A stretch of DNA of 64,000 bases from Taibaiella sp041660405 (GTDB lineage: Bacteria; Bacteroidota; Bacteroidia; Chitinophagales; Chitinophagaceae): the NCBI GenBank assembly GCA_041660405.1, contig JBAZWL010000008.1, positions 104,606-168,605 on the forward strand, given 5' to 3'. The stretch's first letter is position 1. Every line of letters begins with the position of its first letter. The position numbers were made by a program, and so were the translations under genes. Below, one piece after another: positions 41,745 through 50,500 of this stretch. The notes below the pieces were generated by a model that made no database searches, was not told the origin of the DNA, and saw nothing but the letters and a program-made list of their open reading frames with translations.

Positions 41745-42281
41745 TTACTCCTCCAACTGATAAATCTCCGGAATATTCCTACCCAGACCATCATAATCCA
41801 ATCCATAACCAACCACAAACTTATTAGGGATTTCAAAGCCAATATAATCGGCATGAACCGGATATTGCAGTGCTTCTGGTTTGGTAAGCAAAGCTGCTAT
41901 TCGTATAGAAGCAGGCCCCTGATGTTCCAATTGTGGAATAAAACCATGTAAGGTTTTGCCGGTATCTATAATGTCTTCGAGAAGGATGATATGCCTTTCG
42001 TGCAGGGATTCTTCAAGACCAATAGCCGTGATCACATTACCTGTAGAAGTTGTGCCCTTGTAAGAAGCCAGTTTAATAAAAGATATTTCAGCTTCAATGG
42101 TCAGATTGCGGAACAGATCGGCAGCAAAAAGGAAAGAACCATTAAGCACCGCAAGAAATAACGGTCTTTTACCCTCATAGTCTTTACTGATCTGTAAGGC
42201 AAGCTGGGAAACCTTATCGGCTATAGTCTGTGCTGTTAAATAAGGAACAAAATTTTTATCGTGGACCTGTATCGCTGTCAT
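41745..42281 (-). CDS. hpt: Hypoxanthine phosphoribosyltransferase
   Basis: 178 residues. It salvages hypoxanthine and guanine to IMP and GMP with PRPP in the cytoplasm. The PRPP-binding motif ILLEDIIDTGKTLHG is at ~95-110, LNGSFLFAADLFRNL and SFIKLASYKGTTSTG precede it, and the C-terminal KFVVGYGLDYDGLGRNIPEIYQLE (in parts) is the normal end of bacterial Hpt. A terminator separates it from the upstream MutS-like gene, so it should have its own promoter. Confidence 0.96.
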   Translation of the reverse strand: MTAIQVHDKNFVPYLTAQTIADKVSQLALQISKDYEGKRPLFLAVLNGSFLFAADLFRNLTIEAEISFIKLASYKGTTSTGNVITAIGLEESLHERHIILLEDIIDTGKTLHGFIPQLEHQGPASIRIAALLTKPEALQYPVHADYIGFEIPNKFVVGYGLDYDGLGRNIPEIYQLEE

Positions 42282-42347
42282 TGTATAATATTAATAACCG
42301 CAAAGAAAGAACAAAGAATGGAATCTTTACTTTAAGAAAATCTTATT

Positions 42348-42373
42348 GAAAAAAACCTGCAAAATCTGCAGGC
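42348..42373 (-). terminator. Terminator of the MutS-like gene
   Basis: On the minus strand CCTGCA (42372-42367), a 5-base loop and TGCAGG (42361-42356) are followed by TTTTTTT. It lies just past the stop at 42380. Confidence 0.65.
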
Positions 42374-42379
42374 AATAAA

Positions 42380-43693
42380 TTACTTCTTCCCCAACAAATC
42401 CAGCACCCCTTCATTCTTCAATACCAGGTATCCTATCCTATCTTTCGAAACCCCTTCCTTTAGCTGATATGTAAATTGATACTTACCATCGCCGGTAATA
42501 TGTGTATAACAATACCGGAACCATATATTAGGCTCATCCTTCAGGTTTTCAGAAAGTTCATTAAGATGTGTGGAAAGTGCCATAAGGTTATCATTTTGTC
42601 GCAGCAAACCCTCCACCACAGCACGACTGCATTCGTAAGCATCATGTACATTAGTACCCTTAAACAGTTCGTCCATCAACACCAGGTGATATCGATTTCG
42701 ACTTAACTTTTGCGCAGTAAGTTTCATACGTTGTACTTCAGCAAAGAAATAGCTTTCACCCAGGAAAATATTATCCTCCACCTGCATATTGGTAATGATG
42801 CCTTCCAGGAAACTAATCTGCATGGCTTGTGCGGGTACACCCATGCCAATATGTGCCAGCAAAGCTCCTACGCCCATAGCCCGTATCAGCGTACTTTTTC
42901 CCGACATATTGGCCCCGGTCAGAAACAGGAAATTCTTCTCCCTTGTATATTCAATATCATAAGCTACGGGCTTTTTCAATAATGGATGATAGAGCTGCTG
43001 TGCCTGATAATGCAAAGCCTCGGAAGGTAACAGTTCGGGCATCTTCCATCCATGTTCCAATGTTGCCACAGCCATGGCTTGCAGAGCGTCAAGACGGGCA
43101 TAACGCTCCATCATTTGTAGTATGATATGTTTGATTTCCCTACGGCTGCGATAGCTCATATCCATCAATAGGGCCTGTGGTGCATCATCATTTATTTGTA
43201 ACAACGATTGACATAATGGTAAGGCAAGCACTTCCTTAAAGGCTTCAAGTTCTTTAAGAATAACTGCTGGCGGCCGATACTGTTCCAGCTGTACCAGTTC
43301 ATTGCAACCTTTTAAAAAATCGATAAGATGCGATACGGAGAAGCGGACAAAAGAATAAGCATTGCGGTTAAATACCTTTTGCATGATGGAATTGATGAAT
43401 AGCCCCAGTGGGTTGGTTCTTCCGGCTACGCCATCTGCTGATTCGTAAAACTTTTCAATCATCACCATAGTACCATTCGAGACCCGTTTGGTCCAGCTAT
43501 CAGGGTGGTCCATCCAGAAGCGTACAGCATCTTGTTGTTCTTTCAGCTTTTCAAATGTACTGGGAGGTGCCTGTACCTGTTTTCTTAATGCTTCGGTACC
43601 TGCCTGTGTGGTGCAACGGTTGATGAGTGTAAATACAGCATGCTCTCCTTGGAGAAAGGAAAGATCCTGTAGTGTGGTTTTATCTAATATCAC
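42380..43693 (-). CDS. Short MutS-family ATPase lacking mismatch-recognition domain
   Basis: 437 residues against roughly 800-900 for true MutS. The N-terminal half resembles the MutS clamp/core region (LLFTLINRCTT-like start, LQINDDAPQALLMDMSYRS). The C-terminal ABC-type ATPase is intact: Walker A TGANMSGKSTLIRAMG (~255-270), DNIFLGESYFFAEVQRMK, Walker B YHLVLMDELFKGTNVHDA and the ALSTHLNEL switch region. The mismatch-binding N-terminal domain I and the Smr nuclease of MutS2 are absent. Such short MutS-related proteins are common in Bacteroidota; a role in repair is not established. Confidence 0.88.
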   Translation of the reverse strand: MILDKTTLQDLSFLQGEHAVFTLINRCTTQAGTEALRKQVQAPPSTFEKLKEQQDAVRFWMDHPDSWTKRVSNGTMVMIEKFYESADGVAGRTNPLGLFINSIMQKVFNRNAYSFVRFSVSHLIDFLKGCNELVQLEQYRPPAVILKELEAFKEVLALPLCQSLLQINDDAPQALLMDMSYRSRREIKHIILQMMERYARLDALQAMAVATLEHGWKMPELLPSEALHYQAQQLYHPLLKKPVAYDIEYTREKNFLFLTGANMSGKSTLIRAMGVGALLAHIGMGVPAQAMQISFLEGIITNMQVEDNIFLGESYFFAEVQRMKLTAQKLSRNRYHLVLMDELFKGTNVHDAYECSRAVVEGLLRQNDNLMALSTHLNELSENLKDEPNIWFRYCYTHITGDGKYQFTYQLKEGVSKDRIGYLVLKNEGVLDLLGKK

Positions 43694-43801
43694 AAATCTG
43701 GTTTATTAACTGATCCTGCTTTAACGAATTTCCACAGAACTTAAATTTTTATTTGAGCGATTAAGGTATTACTTTTCGGGCAAATTTCGACAATAAGCGC
43801 A

Positions 43802-44803
43802 ATGTTTGGCATTATAGGAAACGGTAGCTGGGCTACAGCATTAGCAAAAATGCTGACAGACAATGGAAACGTAATTCACTGGTGGATGCGTAATGAAACT
43901 TCGGTGGAACACCTGCTTCGCAAACACCATAATCCGCATTATCTTACCTCGGTAACTTTCGCAGCTAATAATATATTGCCCACTACAGATCTTGCAAAAG
44001 TAGTGGCGGAATGTAACTTCCTTGTTATCTGTGTGCCTTCGGCTTATATATTGGATGTTTTAAAAGAACTTCCTGCCGATGCTTTGAAAAATAAAACAAT
44101 CATTTCTGCTATTAAAGGTATTCTACCGGAACAACATGTGTTACTGAACGATTATCTTGTTACTGCCTTTGGTGTGCCTTTGCAAAATTATGTGGCCATT
44201 ACCGGCCCATGTCATGCAGAAGAGGTGGCGCAGGAAAGGCTTTCCTACCTTACCTTCTCCGGCCTGGACGATGCGGTAACACAGCAAACAGCAAAAGCAT
44301 TTTCTACAGATTATATTCGCACTACTTCCAATCATGACCTTTGGGGCGCGCAGTACGCTGCTGTATTGAAAAATATATACGCCGTAGGTGCAGGCCTTGC
44401 TCATGGCATTGGTTACGGCGATAATTTTTTAAGTGTTTATAATACCAATTGTTACCGGGAAATGTATCGTTTTCTGCAACTACAATTTGAGCTCGTACAT
44501 CCATCCAACGAAGTGCCTGATTTTCATACCAGTGCTTACTTAGGCGATTTACTGGTTACTTGTTATTCGCCGCACAGCCGCAATCGTGCCTTTGGTACCT
44601 TATTGGGTAAAGGCTATTCTGTAAAGGCTGCTACTACCGAAATGAGTATGGTGGCAGAAGGGTATTTTGCTGTAAGAGGAATGAAGAAAATTGCGGCAGA
44701 ACTGAATATAGATATGCCCATTATGCAGCACATACATACCGTATTGTGGGAGCAAAAATTACCCGCTGAGGCTTTTAAGGAAATAGAATTAATCTTGTCT
44801 TAA
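43802..44803 (+). CDS. gpsA: NAD(P)H-dependent glycerol-3-phosphate dehydrogenase
   Basis: 333 residues. GpsA reduces dihydroxyacetone phosphate to sn-glycerol-3-phosphate for phospholipid synthesis. The Rossmann motif FGIIGNGSWATALAKML opens the protein. VICVPSAYILDVL, ISAIKGILPEQ, ITGPCHAEEV and the catalytic-lysine region GAQYAAVLKNIYAVGAGLA follow, with GDLLVTCYSPHSRNRAFG at the substrate end. The C-terminal EMSMVAEGYFAVRGMKKIA is also typical. Near -7 box TACTTTTC at 43772-43779. Converges with the DUF1634 gene. Confidence 0.96.
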   Translation: MFGIIGNGSWATALAKMLTDNGNVIHWWMRNETSVEHLLRKHHNPHYLTSVTFAANNILPTTDLAKVVAECNFLVICVPSAYILDVLKELPADALKNKTIISAIKGILPEQHVLLNDYLVTAFGVPLQNYVAITGPCHAEEVAQERLSYLTFSGLDDAVTQQTAKAFSTDYIRTTSNHDLWGAQYAAVLKNIYAVGAGLAHGIGYGDNFLSVYNTNCYREMYRFLQLQFELVHPSNEVPDFHTSAYLGDLLVTCYSPHSRNRAFGTLLGKGYSVKAATTEMSMVAEGYFAVRGMKKIAAELNIDMPIMQHIHTVLWEQKLPAEAFKEIELILS

Positions 44804-44817
44804 TTACTTGCTCCGGA

Positions 44818-45195
44818 TTAATGTGAAGTAACCCCAAACATTAGGCTGAAGGCAATAATGCAGAGCACGATCAAGGCTATTATAGTGTACATCCTGTCCT
44901 TCTCCAGCCAAAAACCGATCATGGTAAATAATACTCTGGCGACGGGTGTGGCAATAAGCACCATTACCCCAAGTTCCATAATAGCCTTGCTGTCCCCCTG
45001 CTTAAGGTTGTGGTAAAATTCAGGAAAGCGGAATATTTGGTTTTTATCAAATGTGCCATAGGCGGTCATTTCCCTACCATATTGAAATAAATATAAGACC
45101 AGGCCTGCTATCACTATAGTCATAGCAAAAATGACACCTATACGGAGCAAATTACCAATAAAGGATTGCAGGTCTTTATCTTGAAATGACTTCAT
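44818..45195 (-). CDS. DUF1634 family integral membrane protein
   Basis: 125 residues with three predicted transmembrane helices: LLRIGVIFAMTIVIAGLVLYLF, MELGVMVLIATPVARVLFTMIGF and YTIIALIVLCIIAFSLMFG. The pattern, including the ATPVARVL signature, matches DUF1634. DUF1634 proteins are usually encoded with a TauE/SafE (DUF81) anion-export permease. None is in the window, so this copy appears orphaned. The upstream tlpA-like gene has a terminator before it. Confidence 0.85.
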   Translation of the reverse strand: MKSFQDKDLQSFIGNLLRIGVIFAMTIVIAGLVLYLFQYGREMTAYGTFDKNQIFRFPEFYHNLKQGDSKAIMELGVMVLIATPVARVLFTMIGFWLEKDRMYTIIALIVLCIIAFSLMFGVTSH

Positions 45196-45208
45196 GGGCG
45201 CAAAAATA

Positions 45209-45242
45209 AGAAATCCTTTCCCGGTATAGGAAAGGATTTATG
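45209..45242 (-). terminator. Terminator after the TlpA-like gene
   Basis: AAATCCTTTCC (45211-45221) pairs with GGAAAGGATTT (45229-45239); on the minus strand it is followed by CTTATTTTTG. Confidence 0.75.
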
Positions 45243-45264
45243 TTTAGTATTATTCGGGCTGCAA

Positions 45265-45771
45265 TTATTTAGCAGCAGCCAGTTCTTTTACTTTAGTATA
45301 CAGAATTTCTTCACCGCCTGCCTCGTATCCGCTTTGCATGTAAGCGATCTTTCCATCTTTACCTACTATTACCGTAAAAGGAACATTCTGGAAATTCAAA
45401 GAACGTTTCAGGTCAGAGTTCGGATCCTGGAAACTTGGAAAATCCCATCCTTGAGATTTAGCATAGCTCTTAACCTGGGCTGTAGCACGACTATCATCTA
45501 CTGAAACGACCATATAGTTGAAGTCGGTTTCTGCTTTCCAGGTCGGTAATTTTTCCCGTACCATTTTTATCTCTTTTTTACAAGGCACACACCAGGTAGC
45601 CCAAAAACTTATCAGGGTTACTTTGCCTTTTTCTACCGTTTGATTGAAGGGTATAGAACCACCGCTCATTTCTTTAATTGGAGTATTGGGCAGGTCCATT
45701 TGTTGTGCATCCTGTGCATTTGCCTGCATACCTAATAGTGCCAGTGCTGCTATCGCGAATATTTTTTTCAT
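45265..45771 (-). CDS. TlpA/ResA-like periplasmic thioredoxin
   Basis: 168 residues. A signal peptide (MKKIFAIAALALLGMQANAQ) precedes a thioredoxin fold with ISFWATWCVPCKKEIKMV, the redox pair being Cys61 and Cys64. Family members reduce disulfides in the periplasm, often during cytochrome c maturation, or serve as lipid-independent peroxide-type reductants. The cis-Pro region is FQNVPFTVIVGKDG. An exact -7 box (CAAATATA on the plus strand, 45846-45853) with CAAA at 45871-45874 (17-bp spacing) is a likely promoter. Substrate not evident. Confidence 0.9.
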   Translation of the reverse strand: MKKIFAIAALALLGMQANAQDAQQMDLPNTPIKEMSGGSIPFNQTVEKGKVTLISFWATWCVPCKKEIKMVREKLPTWKAETDFNYMVVSVDDSRATAQVKSYAKSQGWDFPSFQDPNSDLKRSLNFQNVPFTVIVGKDGKIAYMQSGYEAGGEEILYTKVKELAAAK

Positions 45772-45845
45772 ACAGAAATCGTAATTAATTTTTTTAAAAG
45801 TTTGATATCAAACCATATACACAATATGTGTCTGTTGATGCTTTG

Positions 45846-45874
45846 CAAATATAGGGTTTAAGGATTTCAGCAAA
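45846..45874 (-). promoter_or_regulatory. Candidate promoter of the TlpA-like gene
   Basis: On the minus strand TTTG (45874-45871), 17 bp, TATATTTG (45853-45846), matching the Bacteroidota -33/-7 pattern, 75 bp before the ATG. Confidence 0.55.
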
Positions 45875-46036
45875 TAAAATTTGTATAGATTAACAGAAGA
45901 TTCACCATAATATAAGCACGTCATTTATTCAAAAGCTACATGATTGGATAGTTTTTCTTAATCTTTATTAAAAAAAATTACCTTAGCGAAATTTTACAGT
46001 GCATTGAATGCAAAATTCACCCATAGTTTAATACAA

Positions 46037-47656
46037 ATGAAGAAGAATTTTTTACGCCTCGCAGTTTTATGCGCACTTAGTATAGCAGGTATGGAAAAGG
46101 CTGAGGCGCAAGGCCCCGGCACATTTTCAGGTGACCTCATGCTTAACGGCAATTTTTTCCAGCGTGATAGTGCTATCGGCGCTGATAACGACCTTTATAA
46201 TAAATACCTTGGTGGTGGTGAAGGGTGGTTGAGTCTGAGATACTCCAATTATGGGTTTACGGGCTTTTTAAGAGTTGATGTATTCAGTAATTCCAACCTG
46301 AAAGATCCTTATTCAGCCATGAGCGGATTTGGTATAGGTGCATGGAGTATCAGCAAAGAAGTAAAGGGTCTTACTATTACCGGCGGTTATATTTATGACC
46401 AGATCGGAAGTGGTATCCTGTTTCGTTCTTATGAAGACAGAGGTTTGTTGATCGATAACGCATTGGCAGGTTTACATCTTAAATACAAACTGGACGAACA
46501 TATTACGCTAAAGGCGTTTACCGGTCAGCAAAAAAATGTATTTGAACGCTTCAAGCCCATTATTAAAGGCTTTAATGCTGAGGCGGATTACAATGTGAGC
46601 CCAACCGTTCATATTACACCAGGTGTTGGTGTAGTGAATCGTACTTTGGATCAGGAAAGTTATTCCTCTGTATTTAATAGCGTACAATCATACGATACAG
46701 CAGACAGATTCACACCGAAGTACAACACCTATGCTTTCACTGCTTACAATACATTGTCTGCCGGCGACTTTACCTGGTATATAGAAGGTGCTTACAAAAC
46801 GAAGGAAGCCATTAACTTTCCAACTGTTACCGATACCTCCATTATTTATAGCTTTAAAGACAAGCCAGGCAATATCGTTTATACTACCCTCGGTTACGCC
46901 CGTAAAGGAATTGCTGTTAACCTTACAAGTAAAAGAACAGAGAATTTTGTAATGAGAACTTCGCCCCTGGACAATGCGCCAAACAGCGGAATGGTCAACT
47001 GGCAGCCTATTGTAGCGCAAATACGCCCGCAAAGATTAATGGCACGTTATACTCCTGCTTCGCAAGATGTGGGCGAGTGGGCCGGAAATGCAAATGTATT
47101 GGTTTCACCTAACGACGACTACGATTTCAATCTGAGTTATACGCACATTAATGATCTTGACGGTCAGGAGCTTTATCGCGAGGCTTATTTTGAAGCAAAC
47201 ATTCGCAGTGTAAAGAATTTCCTGATCGATGTGGGGGCTCAATACATGCATTACAATCTTTACTATCAAGGTAAAGCCGGGAATACAATTGTGAAAGCGT
47301 TTACACCATTCACAGAGATTACTTATCTGATTGACAGTAAGAATTCCCTGAAATTGCAGGCACAATATATGAATACAAAAGAAGATGATGGTAGCTGGGG
47401 CTTTGTTGGCCTGGAGTATGCCATGGCTCCTAAATGGGGTGTAGCCGTATCTGATATGTATAATATCTCACCAAGCGAAACCTCAAGATTTAAAGGACAG
47501 CACTTTTACAACATATTTGTTTCCCGTACACAAGGTGCCCACCGTATATCGCTTGCTTATGTAAAACAAGTATCCGGTATCAATTGCGCCGGGGGGGTAT
47601 GCCGTTACGAGCCTGCCTTTAGTGGGGTTAAATTGAGTATTACATCAAGTTTCTAA
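46037..47656 (+). CDS. DUF6029 family outer-membrane protein
   Basis: 539 residues from the ATG at 46037 (an upstream TTG at 46004 would add a non-signal leader). Signal peptide MKKNFLRLAVLCALSIAGM ... AEAQ. The mature protein is aromatic and beta-rich (LSLRYSNYGFTGFLRVDVFSN in parts, GGYIYDQIGSGILFRSYED, YMHYNLYYQG, KNSLKLQAQYMNTKED) and ends SGVKLSITSSF with terminal Phe, typical of outer-membrane barrels. It fits the DUF6029 family of Bacteroidota; function unknown. A near -7 box (TACCTTAG, from about 45980) lies upstream and a strong terminator follows. Confidence 0.82.
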   Translation: MKKNFLRLAVLCALSIAGMEKAEAQGPGTFSGDLMLNGNFFQRDSAIGADNDLYNKYLGGGEGWLSLRYSNYGFTGFLRVDVFSNSNLKDPYSAMSGFGIGAWSISKEVKGLTITGGYIYDQIGSGILFRSYEDRGLLIDNALAGLHLKYKLDEHITLKAFTGQQKNVFERFKPIIKGFNAEADYNVSPTVHITPGVGVVNRTLDQESYSSVFNSVQSYDTADRFTPKYNTYAFTAYNTLSAGDFTWYIEGAYKTKEAINFPTVTDTSIIYSFKDKPGNIVYTTLGYARKGIAVNLTSKRTENFVMRTSPLDNAPNSGMVNWQPIVAQIRPQRLMARYTPASQDVGEWAGNANVLVSPNDDYDFNLSYTHINDLDGQELYREAYFEANIRSVKNFLIDVGAQYMHYNLYYQGKAGNTIVKAFTPFTEITYLIDSKNSLKLQAQYMNTKEDDGSWGFVGLEYAMAPKWGVAVSDMYNISPSETSRFKGQHFYNIFVSRTQGAHRISLAYVKQVSGINCAGGVCRYEPAFSGVKLSITSSF

Positions 47657-47670
47657 CATAAAAAGGAAAT

Positions 47671-47710
47671 TTAAAAGCCCCGGTTAAATATTTAACCGGG
47701 GCTTTTTTAC
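47671..47710 (+). terminator. Rho-independent terminator after the DUF6029 gene
   Basis: AAAAGCCCCGGTTAAA (47673-47688) pairs with its exact complement at 47691-47706 across a 2-base loop, then a T run. Confidence 0.85.
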
Positions 47711-47731
47711 GTTGATACAATAAATAAACCG

Positions 47732-47761
47732 TTGTAAACGATTTAACCTGATGTAGCTTTG
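47732..47761 (+). promoter_or_regulatory. Promoter of the DUF4476 gene
   Basis: TTG at 47732-47734, a 19-bp spacer, and TAGCTTTG at 47754-47761: the best full -33/-7 match in the window, 28 bp before the ATG. Confidence 0.65.
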
Positions 47762-47788
47762 ATAGTCTAAACACAAAATAATACTGCA

Positions 47789-48544
47789 ATGAAAAGAATA
47801 CTGGTGCTGGTACTGACACTATTGCTGTCGATACCAGCAATATACGCTCAAAAGAGTAACAGAAGCACAATGAGGATACGCCTGAGCGACGGCAGCCCTA
47901 TGCTTGTTACCATTAATGGCCGCGACTTTAAAAAAATAGGACGAAGCATAACCATCGGAGATATTCCCCGAAAAAGGCAATACATGCAGGTTTACAAGTA
48001 CAGAGCTTATGCTGATGGCAAGGGTGGTAAAGCTGAACTGGTTTACAGCGGCAATATCAAAATACAAAAAGGATATACATACGATTGCATTGTGGATCTC
48101 GGTACCCGTAAATTCAGGATGAAAGAAGTCGCATCCCTTCAACCACTACCTCAACTGCCAGCCTTTGACCGCAACCGCAGCAGGACACTGGAGGAAAGCA
48201 ACGAAATGCAATCCGGTGAAACTACAAACGATGACGTGGTTATGGACCTGCCGCCAGATCATACTGTGAGTACCCGTCTGCAGCCGCTAAAAAATGCAAT
48301 GGATAGGGTTGAGGCAGATAGCAAAAAACTTGCCGAAGCAAAGAAATTTATCAATAGTAATAGTGTATCATCCGAAGAGGTAAAGAGTATTGCAGGCTGG
48401 ATATTTTTTGATGATAACAGGCTGTTATTTGTGAAAGCCGCTTACCCTAAAGTGAGCGATAAAAATAATTTCGCTACCGTTGGTGAAGTATTTACCCTGG
48501 AGGAAAGTCAAAAAGCATTTGACGATTTTTTGAAAAGTAATTAG
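47789..48544 (+). CDS. Secreted DUF4476-domain protein
   Basis: 251 residues with a signal peptide (MKRILVLVLTLLLSIPAIYAQ). The N-terminal half is a basic beta-rich segment (MLVTINGRDFKKIGRSITIGDI, RQYMQVYKYRAYADG). The C-terminal ~90 residues have the DUF4476 pattern (NAMDRVEADSKKLAEAKKFI, SVSSEEVKSIAGWIFFDDNRLLFVKAAYP in parts, EVFTLEESQKAFDDFL). These are Bacteroidota periplasmic or surface proteins of unknown function. Monocistronic: own promoter (47732-47761) and a strong terminator. Confidence 0.78.
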   Translation: MKRILVLVLTLLLSIPAIYAQKSNRSTMRIRLSDGSPMLVTINGRDFKKIGRSITIGDIPRKRQYMQVYKYRAYADGKGGKAELVYSGNIKIQKGYTYDCIVDLGTRKFRMKEVASLQPLPQLPAFDRNRSRTLEESNEMQSGETTNDDVVMDLPPDHTVSTRLQPLKNAMDRVEADSKKLAEAKKFINSNSVSSEEVKSIAGWIFFDDNRLLFVKAAYPKVSDKNNFATVGEVFTLEESQKAFDDFLKSN

Positions 48545-48588
48545 CATCCCTTAAGCTTGGTTCCTTGAGCACACGTCCGATTTTTTAT

Positions 48589-48636
48589 TAAAAACAAAAG
48601 CTGCGAAACACCTGGTTCCGCAGCTTTTGTTTTATG
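48589..48636. terminator. Bidirectional terminator between DUF4476 gene and lipoprotein gene
   Basis: AAAACAAAAGCTGCG (48591-48605) and its complement (48619-48633) form a long stem between the convergent genes. Confidence 0.8.
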
Positions 48637-48657
48637 TTCTATTATAAAACCAAGTCT

Positions 48658-49329
48658 CTATTCGAAATGATAATCCAACAGAGAATCGGTGTATTGCTTG
48701 GAATAGAAGGAGCTGATGTGGATGTCGTAATCAGCTTTGATAATACCTATGCCTTTTTTGAACCAGGCTTTTGCTGTACCACAATTTGTATAAATGGGTG
48801 ACAGTACCGGCTTTGCTTTCAGTTTATTATTGAGTTCGAGTACATCGGTATAAGTATGACCATTAATGACCATGGTTTGACCTACACCGGTTATTTCACC
48901 TTCGGCCAGGAGGTTAAAGGACATGCCTGAATAGGATATATCGCCGGTATTACTCCAGGTGTCGCCCAACACAGCATTATCTTTATTTACCACTACGTTC
49001 ATATAATTAGTGGCGCTACCATCGAGATCTACCAGCATCAGGAATTTATCGCCGTTCTTGCCGAAATATTCGGGTTTGAAGTATTGGGTTGCGGTATCAG
49101 TATTCTCGTAATAGTTATATACTTTGCCTTCTTTGAGGGAATCTTTGCCGGTAGCTACCCTTCGGGTTATAGTGCCATCATTTGATCCGTATAGCCACCA
49201 GGAGCCGGCCTTTGTAGGCATATATTCGGATACGGTATTGTTGTTATCATCCAGTTTCTCGTTATCACCTTTCTTACAGGAATACAAAAGAACAGCCGAG
49301 GCTGCCACTACAGCTAAAATGTTTTTCAT
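48658..49329 (-). CDS. Hypothetical lipoprotein
   Basis: 223 residues. The lipoprotein signal MKNILAVVAASAVLLYSC puts the lipidated Cys at 18. The mature sequence (EYMPTKAGSWWLYGSNDG, ITRRVATGKDS, LGDTWSNTGDISYSG, GQTMVINGHTYTDVLELN, WFKKGIGIIKADYD) is a beta-sandwich-like pattern found in many Bacteroidota lipoproteins of unknown role. I do not assign a named family. An exact -7 box (CAAATATA on the plus strand, 49378-49385) lies 49 bp upstream. Confidence 0.78.
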   Translation of the reverse strand: MKNILAVVAASAVLLYSCKKGDNEKLDDNNNTVSEYMPTKAGSWWLYGSNDGTITRRVATGKDSLKEGKVYNYYENTDTATQYFKPEYFGKNGDKFLMLVDLDGSATNYMNVVVNKDNAVLGDTWSNTGDISYSGMSFNLLAEGEITGVGQTMVINGHTYTDVLELNNKLKAKPVLSPIYTNCGTAKAWFKKGIGIIKADYDIHISSFYSKQYTDSLLDYHFE

Positions 49330-49437
49330 GCTTTGTATTAAAAATAATGCTCAGAATAGTAAGGAAACAAATATAAGCTTTCTTAATTAAAAGCAATAGC
49401 CAGGATTCTTAATGGCTGTTGGCAAACTGTAAAGATG

Positions 49438-49920
49438 TCAGACTGCAGGCTTAGCTGCTAACTTATCTTCAGAAATTTCCAGTAATTGCTTGTTGGTTTG
49501 CAGTAGGATGGGATGTACAAAATCGGGGGAAATCTCGGCAAGCGGCGCCAGCACAAAGTTACGTTGCTGCATTAAGGGGTGGGGAATAGCCAGTTGAGGA
49601 AGATCGAGGATGATGTTGTCAAAGTAAATGATATCAATATCGATAGCCCTTACGCCCCATTTTTGCTGGCGCACCCGGCCAAGTTTATTTTCTATCTTGT
49701 GAATAACGGAGAGCAGCTCTGTAGGGTTCAGTTTGGTTTGTAGCAATAAAGCCTGGTTGAGGTGAGCTGGCAATCCTTCTATGCCCCAGGCCTCTGTTTC
49801 GTACATAGCGGAGGCTTTGACTATAGTGCCGGCATGCAGTTCCAGTTCGGCTATACTTTGCTCTAATTGTTCTTTACGGTTACCCTGATTACTTCCGGTA
49901 AGCAGATAGACGGAATGCAT
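49438..49920 (-). CDS. folK: 6-hydroxymethyl-7,8-dihydropterin pyrophosphokinase
   Basis: 160 residues, normal for HPPK, which transfers pyrophosphate from ATP to the pterin alcohol in folate synthesis. Signatures: YLLTGSNQGNRKEQLEQS, YETEAWG, NQALLLQTKLNP, the metal-binding RAIDIDIIYFDN and IPHPLMQQRNFVLAPLAEI. Last of three closely packed minus-strand genes (DUF2480, exonuclease, folK; gaps of 7 and 15 bp). Confidence 0.96.
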   Translation of the reverse strand: MHSVYLLTGSNQGNRKEQLEQSIAELELHAGTIVKASAMYETEAWGIEGLPAHLNQALLLQTKLNPTELLSVIHKIENKLGRVRQQKWGVRAIDIDIIYFDNIILDLPQLAIPHPLMQQRNFVLAPLAEISPDFVHPILLQTNKQLLEISEDKLAAKPAV

Positions 49921-49935
49921 ATACTCTATAAAAAA

Positions 49936-50493
49936 TTAAAATTGCGGAACTACTTTACGAGGGTATTTTACATCCAACTCTGCTATCATAGCATCGGATT
50001 GTCCCTCAAGATGTAGCATAAAAAGCTTTGCACAGGCCTTGGCATCAGACAAAGCGTTATGATGTTTCAGCTCGATACCATATTCCTCGCAAAGCAAAGC
50101 GAGATTACGTTTGAAGATCTTAACGGTACAGTGATTATGATATTTTGGTTTGGATAAACGATAGAAATCAAGTGTCTGATCAAGGCAGGCGCAATCGAAA
50201 GATGCATTGTGGGCTACTACATGCTGACCTGTAATATATGGCTCAACCTGATGCCATACTGCATCAAAGTATGGAGCGTTTGCAGTGTCTTTACGCGTAA
50301 GGCCATGAACCCTTGAATTACCCCAATGATATTCATTACCCGGAGGTTGCACTAATAATTCCAGCTCTTTCACAATTACTCCCGCCTCAACCCTCACCAG
50401 GCCAACCTGGCAAATACTCCACATTTTGCCATGGGCAGTTTCAAAATCTATTGCAGTAAAATTGGCGAAGGAGGAAAACCCGTTCACTTCCAT
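49936..50493 (-). CDS. DnaQ-like 3'-5' exonuclease (DEDDh)
   Basis: 185 residues from the ATG at 50493, 7 bp after the DUF2480 stop; the longer reading from 50544 would overlap that gene. DEDDh catalytic motifs: Asp and Glu in TAIDFETA, HNASFDCACLDQTL with Asp, and the C-terminal HNALSDAKACAKLF with His and Asp. Similar to the epsilon proofreading subunit of DNA polymerase III and to stand-alone RNase T/ExoX-type exonucleases. No DNA polymerase genes nearby, so the specific role is open. Confidence 0.9.
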   Translation of the reverse strand: MEVNGFSSFANFTAIDFETAHGKMWSICQVGLVRVEAGVIVKELELLVQPPGNEYHWGNSRVHGLTRKDTANAPYFDAVWHQVEPYITGQHVVAHNASFDCACLDQTLDFYRLSKPKYHNHCTVKIFKRNLALLCEEYGIELKHHNALSDAKACAKLFMLHLEGQSDAMIAELDVKYPRKVVPQF

Positions 50494-50500
50494 AAGTTTA

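Noticed and set aside
41525..41854. Minus-strand frame overlapping the end of the prolyl oligopeptidase gene and hpt
   Set aside because: Shadow frame of hpt and the peptidase; crosses both terminator hairpins.
45201..45208. Exact -7 box (CAAAAATA) 6 bp before the DUF1634 start
   Set aside because: Too close to the ATG for a normal leader and beside the terminator A/T tract; likely chance, although a leaderless message is possible.
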